A DNA stretch of 37,525 nt. Origin: a virus. This document shows, one piece after another, positions 30,904-36,686 of this stretch; position 1 is the first letter of the stretch; each line of letters starts with the position of its first letter. Location of the stretch: the IMG/VR virus record IMGVR_UViG_3300001473_000106, positions 1 to 37,525 of that record. One strand, 5' to 3'. The notes under the pieces were generated by a model, which did no database searches, had not been told where the DNA came from, and was given only the letters and a program-made list of their open reading frames with translations. The position numbers and the translations under genes are program-made.

Positions 30904-31022
30904 CACGCACGCGCTCCGCGGGCGGAGTTTTCCACGTAAAATTGTTCCACGTGGAACGTGGCAACGATCAGTTGTGGAAATGGATGAGAGCTATTGTCGA
31001 ATGCATTGATTTGCTTTTGCAT
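30903..31022 (-). CDS. 39-aa protein coding across a parS-like palindrome
   Basis: ATG at 31022 has AGGAAG seven bases upstream, which overlaps the previous stop region, and the TGA overlaps the next ATG. The peptide has a repeated element FHVEQ-FYVEN encoded by two near-identical 15-bp copies, the first of which is the parS-like palindrome at 30943-30958. The coding signal is therefore supported by ribosome site, coupling on both sides and gene order. Whether the peptide or the DNA is selected is open; a conserved DNA site could create the frame. The function is unknown. Confidence 0.55.
   Translation of the reverse strand: MQKQINAFDNSSHPFPQLIVATFHVEQFYVENSARGARA
30943..30958 (+). other. 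parS-like palindrome
   Basis: TGTTCCACGTGGAACG contains the perfect palindrome GTTCCACGTGGAAC (30944-30957). The bacterial chromosomal parS consensus is TGTTNCACGTGNAACA, so 15 of 16 bases match, the last base being G. A second, weaker half (TTTTCCACGTAAAATT) lies 15 bases to the left. In bacteria ParB binds such sites. Binding by host ParB or by a phage regulator is inferred. Confidence 0.55.
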
Positions 31023-31031
31023 GTCAACTTC

Positions 31032-31253
31032 CTATGGGGCGAGGAATGTAAAGAGTGCGAGTAAGGCCGAAATCGAAACCGCAACGGTCGCGAATGTTCG
31101 GCGCAAAAGATGCGGACGTATGCCCGCAATTGGAAAACCGACGGCGCAGGGCGGGGGAATTGCGGGCGCGCCGTCGGTTTTCTCTTCCGCCGGACGCGGA
31201 AATTTCAAGATTTGGCCGCGAGCGGACGATGATATCGCGCCGCGACAGGTCAT
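31032..31253 (-). CDS. Small membrane protein behind the Cro-like gene, 73 aa
   Basis: The ATG at 31253 overlaps the stop of the Cro-like gene (ATGA). The C-terminal 20 residues form a hydrophobic helix (VAVSISALLALFTFLA), preceded by Arg-Arg; the N-terminal part is Pro/Arg-rich (GQILKFPRPAEEK). This predicts a C-tail-anchored inner-membrane protein with the N-terminal two thirds in the cytoplasm. No family is recognised. A role in host takeover is possible because it lies in the immediate-early part. Confidence 0.6.
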   Translation of the reverse strand: MTCRGAISSSARGQILKFPRPAEEKTDGAPAIPPPCAVGFPIAGIRPHLLRRTFATVAVSISALLALFTFLAP

Positions 31254-31444
31254 GCGGCGTCACTCTCAAGCTCGGCCAACCTCTCGAACGCGCGCTCGAG
31301 TGTTCGAACCGTGCACTGCCTTCCGTCCTTCAGACGGCCAAGCGTTTTGCCGTCATTGAAAAGCTTTTTCGATACTGTCGAGATCGTAAGCCCGGTTTCG
31401 TCGGCGTAATTTTCGGCACGAGAAATGAGTGTTGGGATATTCAT
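31250..31444 (-). CDS. Cro-like regulator, 64 aa
   Basis: The protein reads MNIPTLISRAENYADETG and then TISTVSKKLFNDGKTL, a helix-turn-helix-like segment at about residues 11-35, followed by TVRTLERAFERLAEL. The short HTH design, the divergence from the repressor and the position at the start of the leftward operon fit a Cro analogue. The ATG at 31444 is chosen over the GTG one codon earlier. The probable -10 region ends only about ten bases before the ATG, so the mRNA may be leaderless. The gene overlaps the next by four bases. Binding specificity is not known. Confidence 0.7.
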   Translation of the reverse strand: MNIPTLISRAENYADETGLTISTVSKKLFNDGKTLGRLKDGRQCTVRTLERAFERLAELESDAA

Positions 31445-31453
31445 CACACAACC

Positions 31454-31483
31454 CTAATTGGGTTATTTCCCAATTTCTGTCAA
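31454..31483 (-). promoter_or_regulatory. Leftward early promoter
   Basis: On the minus strand a perfect TTGACA lies at 31478-31483. The -10 candidate at 31454-31459 (AATTAG, 18-base spacer) is weak, and CAATTA with a 17-base spacer is the alternative. The first operator lies in the spacer/-10 area, so bound repressor would block it. The start of transcription would be about three bases before the Cro-like ATG. The TTGACA is certain, the -10 is not. Confidence 0.55.
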
Positions 31484-31534
31484 GGGGTATATCCCAAGTG
31501 CGAATAATGCCGAATTGTGGGAATACTCCCCACA
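31457..31534 (+). promoter_or_regulatory. Immunity operators: three GGG-N6-CCC palindromes
   Basis: Three sites share GGG-N6-CCC: ATTGGG-TTATTT-CCCAAT at 31457-31474, AAGGGG-TATATCCCAA at 31482-31497, and TGTGGG-AATACTC-CCCACA at 31516-31534. The centres are 24 and 35 bases apart. A half site TTGGGATATT lies at 31432-31441 in the Cro-like gene. They fill the space between the divergent repressor and Cro-like genes, as lambda OR1-3 do. The same word occurs twice at 34379-34422. Confidence 0.75.
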
Positions 31535-32196
31535 TGTTTGACGAAGATTCGATTGGCGGCCCCGAGCGAATAGCCAAGCGGCTGCTTCCACGCTTGAGAG
31601 AGCTCGACCTTCGAAACAAGCCGACTTCGGACGAAGCGGGACTGGGCGACAGCTATGTCCGTGATATCACGCAGCGGAAAGGGGACGGCTCACCGCGAGT
31701 GCGGGACCCAGGATACACAAAGCTTCGAAAGCTAGGGGCGGTTATCGGACGCAGTCCGGCTTGGATCATGGGAGACAGAGAGAATCTCACCCCAGCGGAC
31801 ATAGCAGCCGACGCCAAAGGTACGAACGCAGACAGTAGCGCTAGATCCCTAACGTCAGTTCCTCACAACATTTCTGTAGAACAGATGGTTGAGGCAATTA
31901 CCTTCGGCGCGAACGTCCTTGGGGGATGTACAGAAACGCCTGATAAACTTGAAATACAGCTTAAAACGTTAATGATTTTTATTCGTCATGAAGACACAGA
32001 CGAACCCGAATATGAACGTATTAATCGCATCCTCGGATCCGTTGAGCAATTGCTTCTAAATGTTGTGCCAAACCCTCCTTTAGAGACTGATCCGGCTTTC
32101 TCTCGTATTCAACATGTCGCACTGCATCTTCTAGAAATCCTAGCTCTGGCGGGGTCGGCTTCCCCCGCTCCTCAGGCTTCCTTGAAAGCTGTATAA
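31534..32196 (+). CDS. Phage repressor, XRE-type HTH without S24 domain, 220 aa
   Basis: The N-terminal domain (about 1-85) contains the typical alphaproteobacterial-phage repressor HTH: KPTSDEAGLGDSYVRDITQR, then RKLGAVIGRSPAWIMG. I chose the ATG at 31534 because it starts directly before the HTH helix; the upstream ATG at 31507 would place the third operator in the coding region. No clear ribosome site precedes either. The C-terminal 130 residues are helical and Leu-rich (HVALHLLEILALAG) with no Ala-Gly cleavage motif or Ser-Lys dyad of LexA/CI peptidases, so RecA-dependent self-cleavage is not expected. It probably binds the TTGGG-N6-CCCAA sites at 31457-31534 and 34379-34422. Confidence 0.8.
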   Translation: MFDEDSIGGPERIAKRLLPRLRELDLRNKPTSDEAGLGDSYVRDITQRKGDGSPRVRDPGYTKLRKLGAVIGRSPAWIMGDRENLTPADIAADAKGTNADSSARSLTSVPHNISVEQMVEAITFGANVLGGCTETPDKLEIQLKTLMIFIRHEDTDEPEYERINRILGSVEQLLLNVVPNPPLETDPAFSRIQHVALHLLEILALAGSASPAPQASLKAV

Positions 32197-32455
32197 TTTC
32201 TGCATCATGCGGGGGAATTGTGGATAAGCGAAACAGCAAATCCACCAAAAATTTCGTGTACTGACGTTTATCCGCCAAAGTAATCCCCGGCGCGCCGGGC
32301 GCGCATCAAAATTTCGTTAACAATACGAAAGTATCGCGCGATCGCAACCATCGAGACGCTTAAGAGCGGCGAAACGTTAACGAAAATTTTACGGACACGA
32401 ATGAAACCTTAACGCGCGGCAATTTCCGCCGTTCGCGCTTAAGGAGAAATCTCTG
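32197..32455 (+). other. Non-coding gap between repressor and moron genes
   Basis: No convincing gene is seen. A 14-bp GC palindrome, CCCGGCGCGCCGGG, lies at 32286-32299 but without a T-run. AT-rich words (AAAATTTCG, CGTTAACG) are frequent near 32310-32400. AAGGAG stands eight bases before the ATG at 32456. A promoter for the moron genes may lie here; I see no clear -35/-10 pair. Confidence 0.4.
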
Positions 32456-32845
32456 ATGTCTGTCGATGCTCGAAAACTGCACGCGAAACTGCTTCGCGCC
32501 GAAAAAACGGCAATCGCCGAATCCGAAAACTTTCGCAAAGGCAAAGCCTTAACTTACGGCGGCGTTGCGGCCATTGCCGCTGGCGTGACGGCCAGCGCAA
32601 CCCAAGCAGCCGAAACACTTGGGAGTGACGCCCCTGTTGAGTGGGCTGCAAAACTGCAATCTGTAGTAGAGGCTGCGCACGAAACACCCGCGCACATGCT
32701 CGGGGCGGTTTACGAAACGCTGGTAAACGGCCATGCTGCCCTTGAGGGTGTGGCGATTGACGCCGGCGCTCGCCTTTTGCCCATGGTGAATGGTGTGCCG
32801 AAACGTCAAGTCGAATTGGTATGGACGAATTTGGGTCTATTCTAA
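32456..32845 (+). CDS. Membrane-associated protein of unknown function, 129 aa
   Basis: ATG at 32456 follows AAGGAGAAATCTCTG, a strong ribosome site. A charged N-terminal helix (ARKLHAKLLRAEKTAIAES) precedes a short Ala/Gly-rich hydrophobic segment (about 33-52, GGVAAIAAGVTASATQAAE) and an amphipathic C-terminal region. It overlaps the next gene by 25 bases, so the two are a pair. The high Ala content (20 percent or more by eye) and lack of motif leave function open. Located in the prophage accessory block between repressor and operator region, it is a moron candidate for phage exclusion or host modification. Confidence 0.6.
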   Translation: MSVDARKLHAKLLRAEKTAIAESENFRKGKALTYGGVAAIAAGVTASATQAAETLGSDAPVEWAAKLQSVVEAAHETPAHMLGAVYETLVNGHAALEGVAIDAGARLLPMVNGVPKRQVELVWTNLGLF

Positions 32846-33486
32846 ACCTAGACGCCGGCGTTCAGCAGGCCTTGCGTATTTATGGCCTGCTGGTCGGCGC
32901 AACTCTTTTGGTTTCGGTCCTTTCGAAAAGCCGCGTGATGGCCCTCTCCGGCGCCATCATTAGCACGGGGTGGTTGGTTTCGGTCCTCATTTACTTGACG
33001 CTTCGCGACAACGGCGGGCCCGCCCTCGCCCTTCAAGGGATCACCGTCGCGTTCGTATTTTACTGGATTTGGCGGGGCGCAGCAGAGCACAACGCTTGGA
33101 TTTTTCGTCACCTCTTTTGGATACATGCAGCGTATGGCGTTGCCGCCGGGTATAGACTGTTCGGGGAATTGTTTTTCCCGGACACGATGATTGCGCAATA
33201 TTATCTGCAAATGTGGCTGCAGAACCGCCTATTCGACATAGCCCTATTATATCTATTCACCGTATCTGTTGCGCGTATTTGGCTCACGCGAGAGCGATAC
33301 TTTCAGCCAAAGCCCCGCAAAACACATGAACACAAAATTCGCTCCAACGCGGGCCCGGTGTGGTTGCGGAATTTCTTCATCAGAATATCAAACGCAGACA
33401 AGCCCGACGACGAACATATTCCTTTAACGCCGGAAACGCCGAAGGAAAGCGCGAGTTTGAAGCGCCAACCAGTTTCGAAGGAGTGA
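32821..33486 (+). CDS. Polytopic membrane protein of unknown function, 221 aa
   Basis: Five hydrophobic helices are predicted by eye at about residues 18-36, 39-61, 67-86, 95-118 and 134-155, with a hydrophilic basic C-terminal tail (residues 160-221, including PKPRKTHEHKIR). Aromatic residues and Arg/His cluster at the membrane faces (FYWIWRG, FRHLFWIH). The ribosome site is weak and the start overlaps the preceding stop by 25 bases, so translation is probably coupled. Together with the 129-aa partner it could form a membrane complex. A role in superinfection exclusion is plausible but not shown. Confidence 0.65.
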   Translation: MDEFGSILNLDAGVQQALRIYGLLVGATLLVSVLSKSRVMALSGAIISTGWLVSVLIYLTLRDNGGPALALQGITVAFVFYWIWRGAAEHNAWIFRHLFWIHAAYGVAAGYRLFGELFFPDTMIAQYYLQMWLQNRLFDIALLYLFTVSVARIWLTRERYFQPKPRKTHEHKIRSNAGPVWLRNFFIRISNADKPDDEHIPLTPETPKESASLKRQPVSKE

Positions 33487-33523
33487 AATAGCGCATTGGG
33501 GCCGGCTTTTTCGATTGTGGGTT

Positions 33524-34285
33524 TTAATCTTCGCGAATTCTCATCGAGGTAAGTCCATCGAGTTCATGAGTTTCAATAATATGGGATATGTCAGTTCGAA
33601 GATCGGAAATGTCGGATGATCCGTGCAGTATTTGAATGATGTTGTCGACCGCTTCTTCTATAATTCCAGTGACCTCGTTGTACGCGGCGATGTCCGCATG
33701 TATTTTTTCGCTATTCGCACTTAAGATACTCAATAGATAAAGTAGCTCAGACCAACGCTCGTTGAACAAATCGTCAAGCGGTTGCAATATTGCAGCCGCG
33801 CGTTTTGCTTCCGCGTCGATTGCGTCATCAATACCGACTACTTCGGTCAAATTTTGTTTTGCTAACGCTAGCGATTCCGCCAAGCGGATGCGATGCTGGC
33901 TTGTTGCTTCAAGAAACCGATCATTCAATGCGATTTCGTGCTGATTGCTGAGTTCCTTAATTTTTGAATTCTTCGACGCAATTTCATCGTTCAATTCCTC
34001 TATCTCACGCGCACGATCTTCATCAAGCTTGAAAGGCGCGACGACGATGTTGAAAATAAACGTCAGCACGATGGCAGCGGACACGCCGTATGCCGCCGCT
34101 ACCCACAGCGACCACTTCTCAACAGCGAACGCCATATTGCCGCCCAGGTAAAGGGCGAAGATCGCCACCAATGTAGTGACAACGCGTATCACCCATTTCC
34201 CCAATGGTTCGGGCTTGAACGCCTTCCAGGTGTCCAATACGGATCGCCTGAACACCCGCCACTCATAGATAAGCCATTTGCGCAT
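33524..34285 (-). CDS. Membrane protein with long coiled coil, 253 aa
   Basis: Two transmembrane helices are predicted at about residues 30-53 (WVIRVVTTLVAIFALYLGG) and 60-82 (LWVAAAYGVSAAIVLTFIF), followed by a long heptad-rich region (about 88-215: EIEELNDEIASKNSKIKELS and NQHEIALNDRFLEATSQHR). The topology predicts both ends in the cytoplasm, with the coiled coil inside. It is oriented opposite to its neighbours, has lower GC than the structural genes, and lies between the moron pair and the rightward promoter. The family is not recognised. Such proteins occur as prophage exclusion or stress factors; this is inference from location. Confidence 0.65.
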   Translation of the reverse strand: MRKWLIYEWRVFRRSVLDTWKAFKPEPLGKWVIRVVTTLVAIFALYLGGNMAFAVEKWSLWVAAAYGVSAAIVLTFIFNIVVAPFKLDEDRAREIEELNDEIASKNSKIKELSNQHEIALNDRFLEATSQHRIRLAESLALAKQNLTEVVGIDDAIDAEAKRAAAILQPLDDLFNERWSELLYLLSILSANSEKIHADIAAYNEVTGIIEEAVDNIIQILHGSSDISDLRTDISHIIETHELDGLTSMRIRED

Positions 34286-34378
34286 CCGATCTTCATGAAC
34301 GGAGTCCGTGTATCGAGTCGATTCTCAGCGGTCATGCGAGGACACCTTCAAACCGGTATCGACGCAGATAGCACAGTT

Positions 34379-34422
34379 TTGGGTTTTGTCCCAATTATTT
34401 GTTGACTTGGGTTTTGTCCCAA
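34379..34422 (+). promoter_or_regulatory. Two TTGGG-N6-CCCAA operators at the rightward promoter
   Basis: Exact copies of TTGGGTTTTGTCCCAA lie at 34379-34394 and 34407-34422, 28 bases apart. The same inverted word, TTGGG-N6-CCCAA, occurs in the immunity region at 31457-31497. The second copy lies in the spacer of the promoter at 34402-34430, which fits repression by occlusion. Confidence 0.8.
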
Positions 34423-34430
34423 CTTATCGT
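34402..34430 (+). promoter_or_regulatory. Rightward early promoter TTGACT-17-TATCGT
   Basis: TTGACT at 34402-34407 and TATCGT at 34425-34430 are exactly 17 bases apart, with the operator between them. Transcription would run into the gene at 34456 and through xis/int. The -10 element has four of six consensus bases. Confidence 0.7.
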
Positions 34431-34455
34431 TTGCGCATTGGCATGGAGAACTCGA

Positions 34456-34770
34456 ATGCTCGACGATTACCGATCAGTTGCTATGAGCCCAAATGAAGAC
34501 TTGAAAAACGCCATCGCGATGCCGACACCGGCAAATGACACCGGCGAAAACATTGGCCGCCCCAACCTCCTCGCCCTAAAGGCTGCGATCGAAGAGGCCA
34601 TGATTGCGGTCGGCGACATTCGCCAGGAAGCAATTCGGCAAGCGCGAACGCTTGCAGCGGCCGGCCTCGACGACAACGAAGCCCTTCGCGCCCTCGCAAT
34701 CGCTGAACGGAACCTTGCAGCCGCCATGGGCGAAGCCACCGCCGCACTTACGAATCGAGCCCGCGCATGA
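34456..34770 (+). CDS. First gene of the rightward early operon, 104 aa
   Basis: I chose the ATG at 34456 because GGAGAA lies seven bases upstream and the promoter -10 ends 26 bases before it. The protein is helical and soluble, with a Pro/Asn-rich N-terminal part and a long C-terminal helical region (EEAMIAVGDIRQEAIRQARTL). No motif is recognised. The stop overlaps the next micro-gene (ATGA). Confidence 0.65.
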   Translation: MLDDYRSVAMSPNEDLKNAIAMPTPANDTGENIGRPNLLALKAAIEEAMIAVGDIRQEAIRQARTLAAAGLDDNEALRALAIAERNLAAAMGEATAALTNRARA

Positions 34771-34850
34771 CGTCTCTCGTTATCCGTTGGTGCGGCGCGT
34801 TCATCGTTTCCAGCATTGTATGGATCGCCACACTGGTGATTTTCTTATGA
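34767..34850 (+). CDS. 27-aa single-pass membrane micro-protein
   Basis: ATG at 34767 overlaps the previous stop and the TGA overlaps the next ATG, so it is coupled on both sides (ATGA twice). After MTSLVIRWCG a hydrophobic helix (AFIVSSIVWIATLVIFL) runs to the end. It would be an inner-membrane peptide with its short N terminus in the cytoplasm. Double coupling without gaps in an operon makes it likely to be translated. The function is unknown. Confidence 0.6.
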   Translation: MTSLVIRWCGAFIVSSIVWIATLVIFL

Positions 34851-35179
34851 AACTTATCTGCGCGATCTGCGAACAGGAGTTCGAAGCAAGATGCAGAACT
34901 TACAAATTTTGCTCTTCTCGATGCCGACGCCGAAATTCTGCAATTAAAAGACGCGAATACGTCGCAAAAAATGGCTGCAAAAGAACAGGCAACCAGAAGA
35001 AAAAGCACGCCGAGTATATGAGGAAATGGAGGGCGCAAAATCGAAAGCATGACAACGCTATGCGTCGCGCCCAATACAAAAAGCGTGCGGACCAGTATCG
35101 AACCTATAGCCGAAAATACCGCGCTCATAAAAAAATAATATTGGCGCAATTAGCAATGATGGAGAACGCCCGTGAATAG
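34847..35179 (+). CDS. Small zinc-finger protein, highly basic, 110 aa
   Basis: The N terminus CAICEQEFEARC followed by KFCSSRCRRRN (Cys5, 8, 16, 22 and 26) fits a zinc finger related to treble-clef/HNH-like domains but without the His-Asn-His catalytic set. The rest is strongly Lys/Arg/Tyr-rich and helical (KKKHAEYMRKWRAQNRK ... YRTYSRKYRAHKK). This suggests a nucleic-acid-binding protein. It starts in the ATGA overlap with the micro-protein, which fixes the start. The AT content is higher than in the structural genes. Confidence 0.65.
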   Translation: MKLICAICEQEFEARCRTYKFCSSRCRRRNSAIKRREYVAKNGCKRTGNQKKKHAEYMRKWRAQNRKHDNAMRRAQYKKRADQYRTYSRKYRAHKKIILAQLAMMENARE

Positions 35180-35828
35180 TGGAACAGCAATAGCTATTGA
35201 TGCCTTCGAAGGATCTCATGAACAAGTTTCAACCGATATCTCTTCCCTATCAAATCAAGAACTTGATCAACTATTTGCCGAGAGCCTTACCAACACCGCT
35301 AAAGGCTTGCATATAATGGCTCTCTGTTTTTCGGAAAAATTGCGTCGCGGGCTTCCAACACCAGATATTCGGTCGGGAATACTGATTTATATTCCCGCTA
35401 TTGCGCAAGGAAAACTAGCGGCGGAAGCTGTCGTAACATTCGCGGGTATGCCATCTGTGATTAATCGATTAAAGGGAATGAATTTAGAGGAACAACGGAA
35501 ATTTGCAGCCGGAAAACGCATTGAGGTTGCCGAACGTGACGAAAATGGCGAAATCGTTTTTGAAAAAAAACCTTTAGCGCTTCTAACCTGCAAGCAAGTA
35601 ATTCGCGCCATTGACTTTGGACAAGTAAGGTCACGCCCGGCTCAAATAAACTCGTTAAAAAACGAAGTTATCACGACTCGCCGGCCCCCGAAACAAAAGC
35701 GCAAAGTAAAAATTTCCGTCGATAAAGATACTGGCACGCTCATTGTCCACGGAATAAAAGTGGAGGTCGTTGCGCTTGAGTCCTCGTTGATAAAGCTCGG
35801 CTACCGTCTCGAAAAAATAGACCAATGA
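35172..35828 (+). CDS. Hypothetical protein, 218 aa, AT-rich gene
   Basis: The start is GTG at 35172, preceded by GGAGAA at about eight bases, and overlaps the end of the zinc-finger gene. The N-terminal half is helical and polar (TDISSLSNQELDQLFAESL), the middle has beta-like segments (GILIYIPAIAQGKLAAEA), and the C terminus contains KISVDKDTGTLIVHGIKVEV, a beta hairpin. There is no membrane span. The gene is clearly richer in A/T than the surrounding phage, suggesting recent acquisition. The function is unknown; the position suggests an early accessory role. Confidence 0.65.
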   Translation: MNSGTAIAIDAFEGSHEQVSTDISSLSNQELDQLFAESLTNTAKGLHIMALCFSEKLRRGLPTPDIRSGILIYIPAIAQGKLAAEAVVTFAGMPSVINRLKGMNLEEQRKFAAGKRIEVAERDENGEIVFEKKPLALLTCKQVIRAIDFGQVRSRPAQINSLKNEVITTRRPPKQKRKVKISVDKDTGTLIVHGIKVEVVALESSLIKLGYRLEKIDQ

Positions 35829-36145
35829 TCGAATATCTCGAAGACGAACAACTTTGGCGCATTGCGTGCGACGTCGACGGATGCGAGGCGGAACGGCTTG
35901 ACACGCGTTTACCCGCCCGCCCCGACGATGCTTTGAAATTCATGCGCCGCGCCGCTGTTTATTGGGGCTGGCGAGACGGCGTCGACGGTCAGAAAACTAT
36001 TCATCTTTGTCCTGATCATGCCGCGATCAAAGATCGTGATGACGCCGATGCACGCTTCGCGAAATTCTGGCGGGACAAGGTTGTTCCGAAAATCGATGCG
36101 GCGCGCGCGGCGCGTCACGAAAGAGAAAGGTTAGGCCTTCGATGA
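35825..36145 (+). CDS. Hypothetical protein with CPDH zinc-like motif, 106 aa
   Basis: The ATG overlaps the previous stop (ATGA). Cys15 and Cys20 (CDVDGCE) with Cys62 and His65 (CPDH) could form one zinc site. A helical, Arg-rich C terminus (KIDAARAARHERERLGLR) follows. The family is not recognised, but small proteins with a CDxxGC ... CPDH pattern are frequent in alphaproteobacterial phages. It is coupled to the next gene by ATGA. Confidence 0.65.
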   Translation: MIEYLEDEQLWRIACDVDGCEAERLDTRLPARPDDALKFMRRAAVYWGWRDGVDGQKTIHLCPDHAAIKDRDDADARFAKFWRDKVVPKIDAARAARHERERLGLR

Positions 36146-36357
36146 GCGGTTTTATTCCTCGGCATAAGGACTTTCAGCTCGCGCATCGTTGCGCCGAAAC
36201 CATTAATTTTGAATGGGCGCAACGGGGCGTGCGCGCAAATGCGCGCCTGAATAGCAAAGCGGAAATTCTGTCGGACCTAACGCCGGCAATGATTCGCGTG
36301 CCGCCGCCGGTTATGAAAGCGATCAACATGCTCGGGCCTGAAGGGAAAAGCGAATGA
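36142..36357 (+). CDS. Hypothetical protein, 71 aa
   Basis: The ATG overlaps the previous stop and the stop overlaps the next start. The product is basic and helical in the first half (HKDFQLAHRCAETINFEWAQRGVRAN), with a proline-rich segment (IRVPPPVM) near the end. No motif is recognised. Its coupling to the excisionase-like gene places it in the integration module. Confidence 0.6.
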   Translation: MSGFIPRHKDFQLAHRCAETINFEWAQRGVRANARLNSKAEILSDLTPAMIRVPPPVMKAINMLGPEGKSE

Positions 36358-36686
36358 CAGCGCCAACAGTATGCAGCCCGTCACAACTAGCCGCCCGATG
36401 GCAGATTTCGCGGGAGGTTGTGTATAAAAAGGTGAAAACTGGGGAATACCCGTCCTTGCCGGGGCGTCCCGTGCGCATACCGTTGGCCTTTGTAGAAAGT
36501 ATGGAGGCCGAAGCATGCGTCTCGTCAGACATCGCGGCAAGTGGGCCGTCCGCGTCAACGGCCAAAGATACTCAACCGGATTCGAAGCCACGCCGGAGAA
36601 CCGGACCGCCGCGGAAGGGCGAGGGCATGAAATTCACGCCAGGGAAAGCCGCCGGCACCGTGGTGAAGTTTGCGGCGACATCGTAG
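36354..36686 (+). CDS. Putative excisionase, HTH, 110 aa
   Basis: Residues 8-52 (SPSQLAARWQISREVVYKKV ... PSLPGRPVRIPLAFVESM) form the MerR/excisionase-like HTH (HTH_17 type) that binds DNA near attP and directs excision. The position directly upstream of the integrase is standard. The frame continues for 57 codons into the integrase gene, giving a 172-base overlap; the C-terminal half (SGPSASTAKDTQPDSKPRRR) is low-complexity and probably non-essential. The ATG overlaps the previous stop. No test of which gene tolerates the overlap is possible here. Confidence 0.75.
   Translation: MTAPTVCSPSQLAARWQISREVVYKKVKTGEYPSLPGRPVRIPLAFVESMEAEACVSSDIAASGPSASTAKDTQPDSKPRRRTGPPRKGEGMKFTPGKAAGTVVKFAATS

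Noticed and set aside
32021-32278. 85-codon minus frame opposite the repressor 3' end
   Set aside because: It looks protein-like but starts at TTG without a ribosome site and lies antisense over 176 bases of the repressor. An antisense shadow is more likely, though not excluded.
32286-32299. GC palindrome behind the repressor as an intrinsic terminator
   Set aside because: The stem is only five base pairs with a four-base loop and no T-run follows, so it is not listed as a terminator.
34748-35149. 133-codon minus frame with hydrophobic segments
   Set aside because: It is antisense to the micro-protein and the zinc-finger gene; the Lys/Arg codons of the latter create the apparent Phe/Leu-rich sequence.
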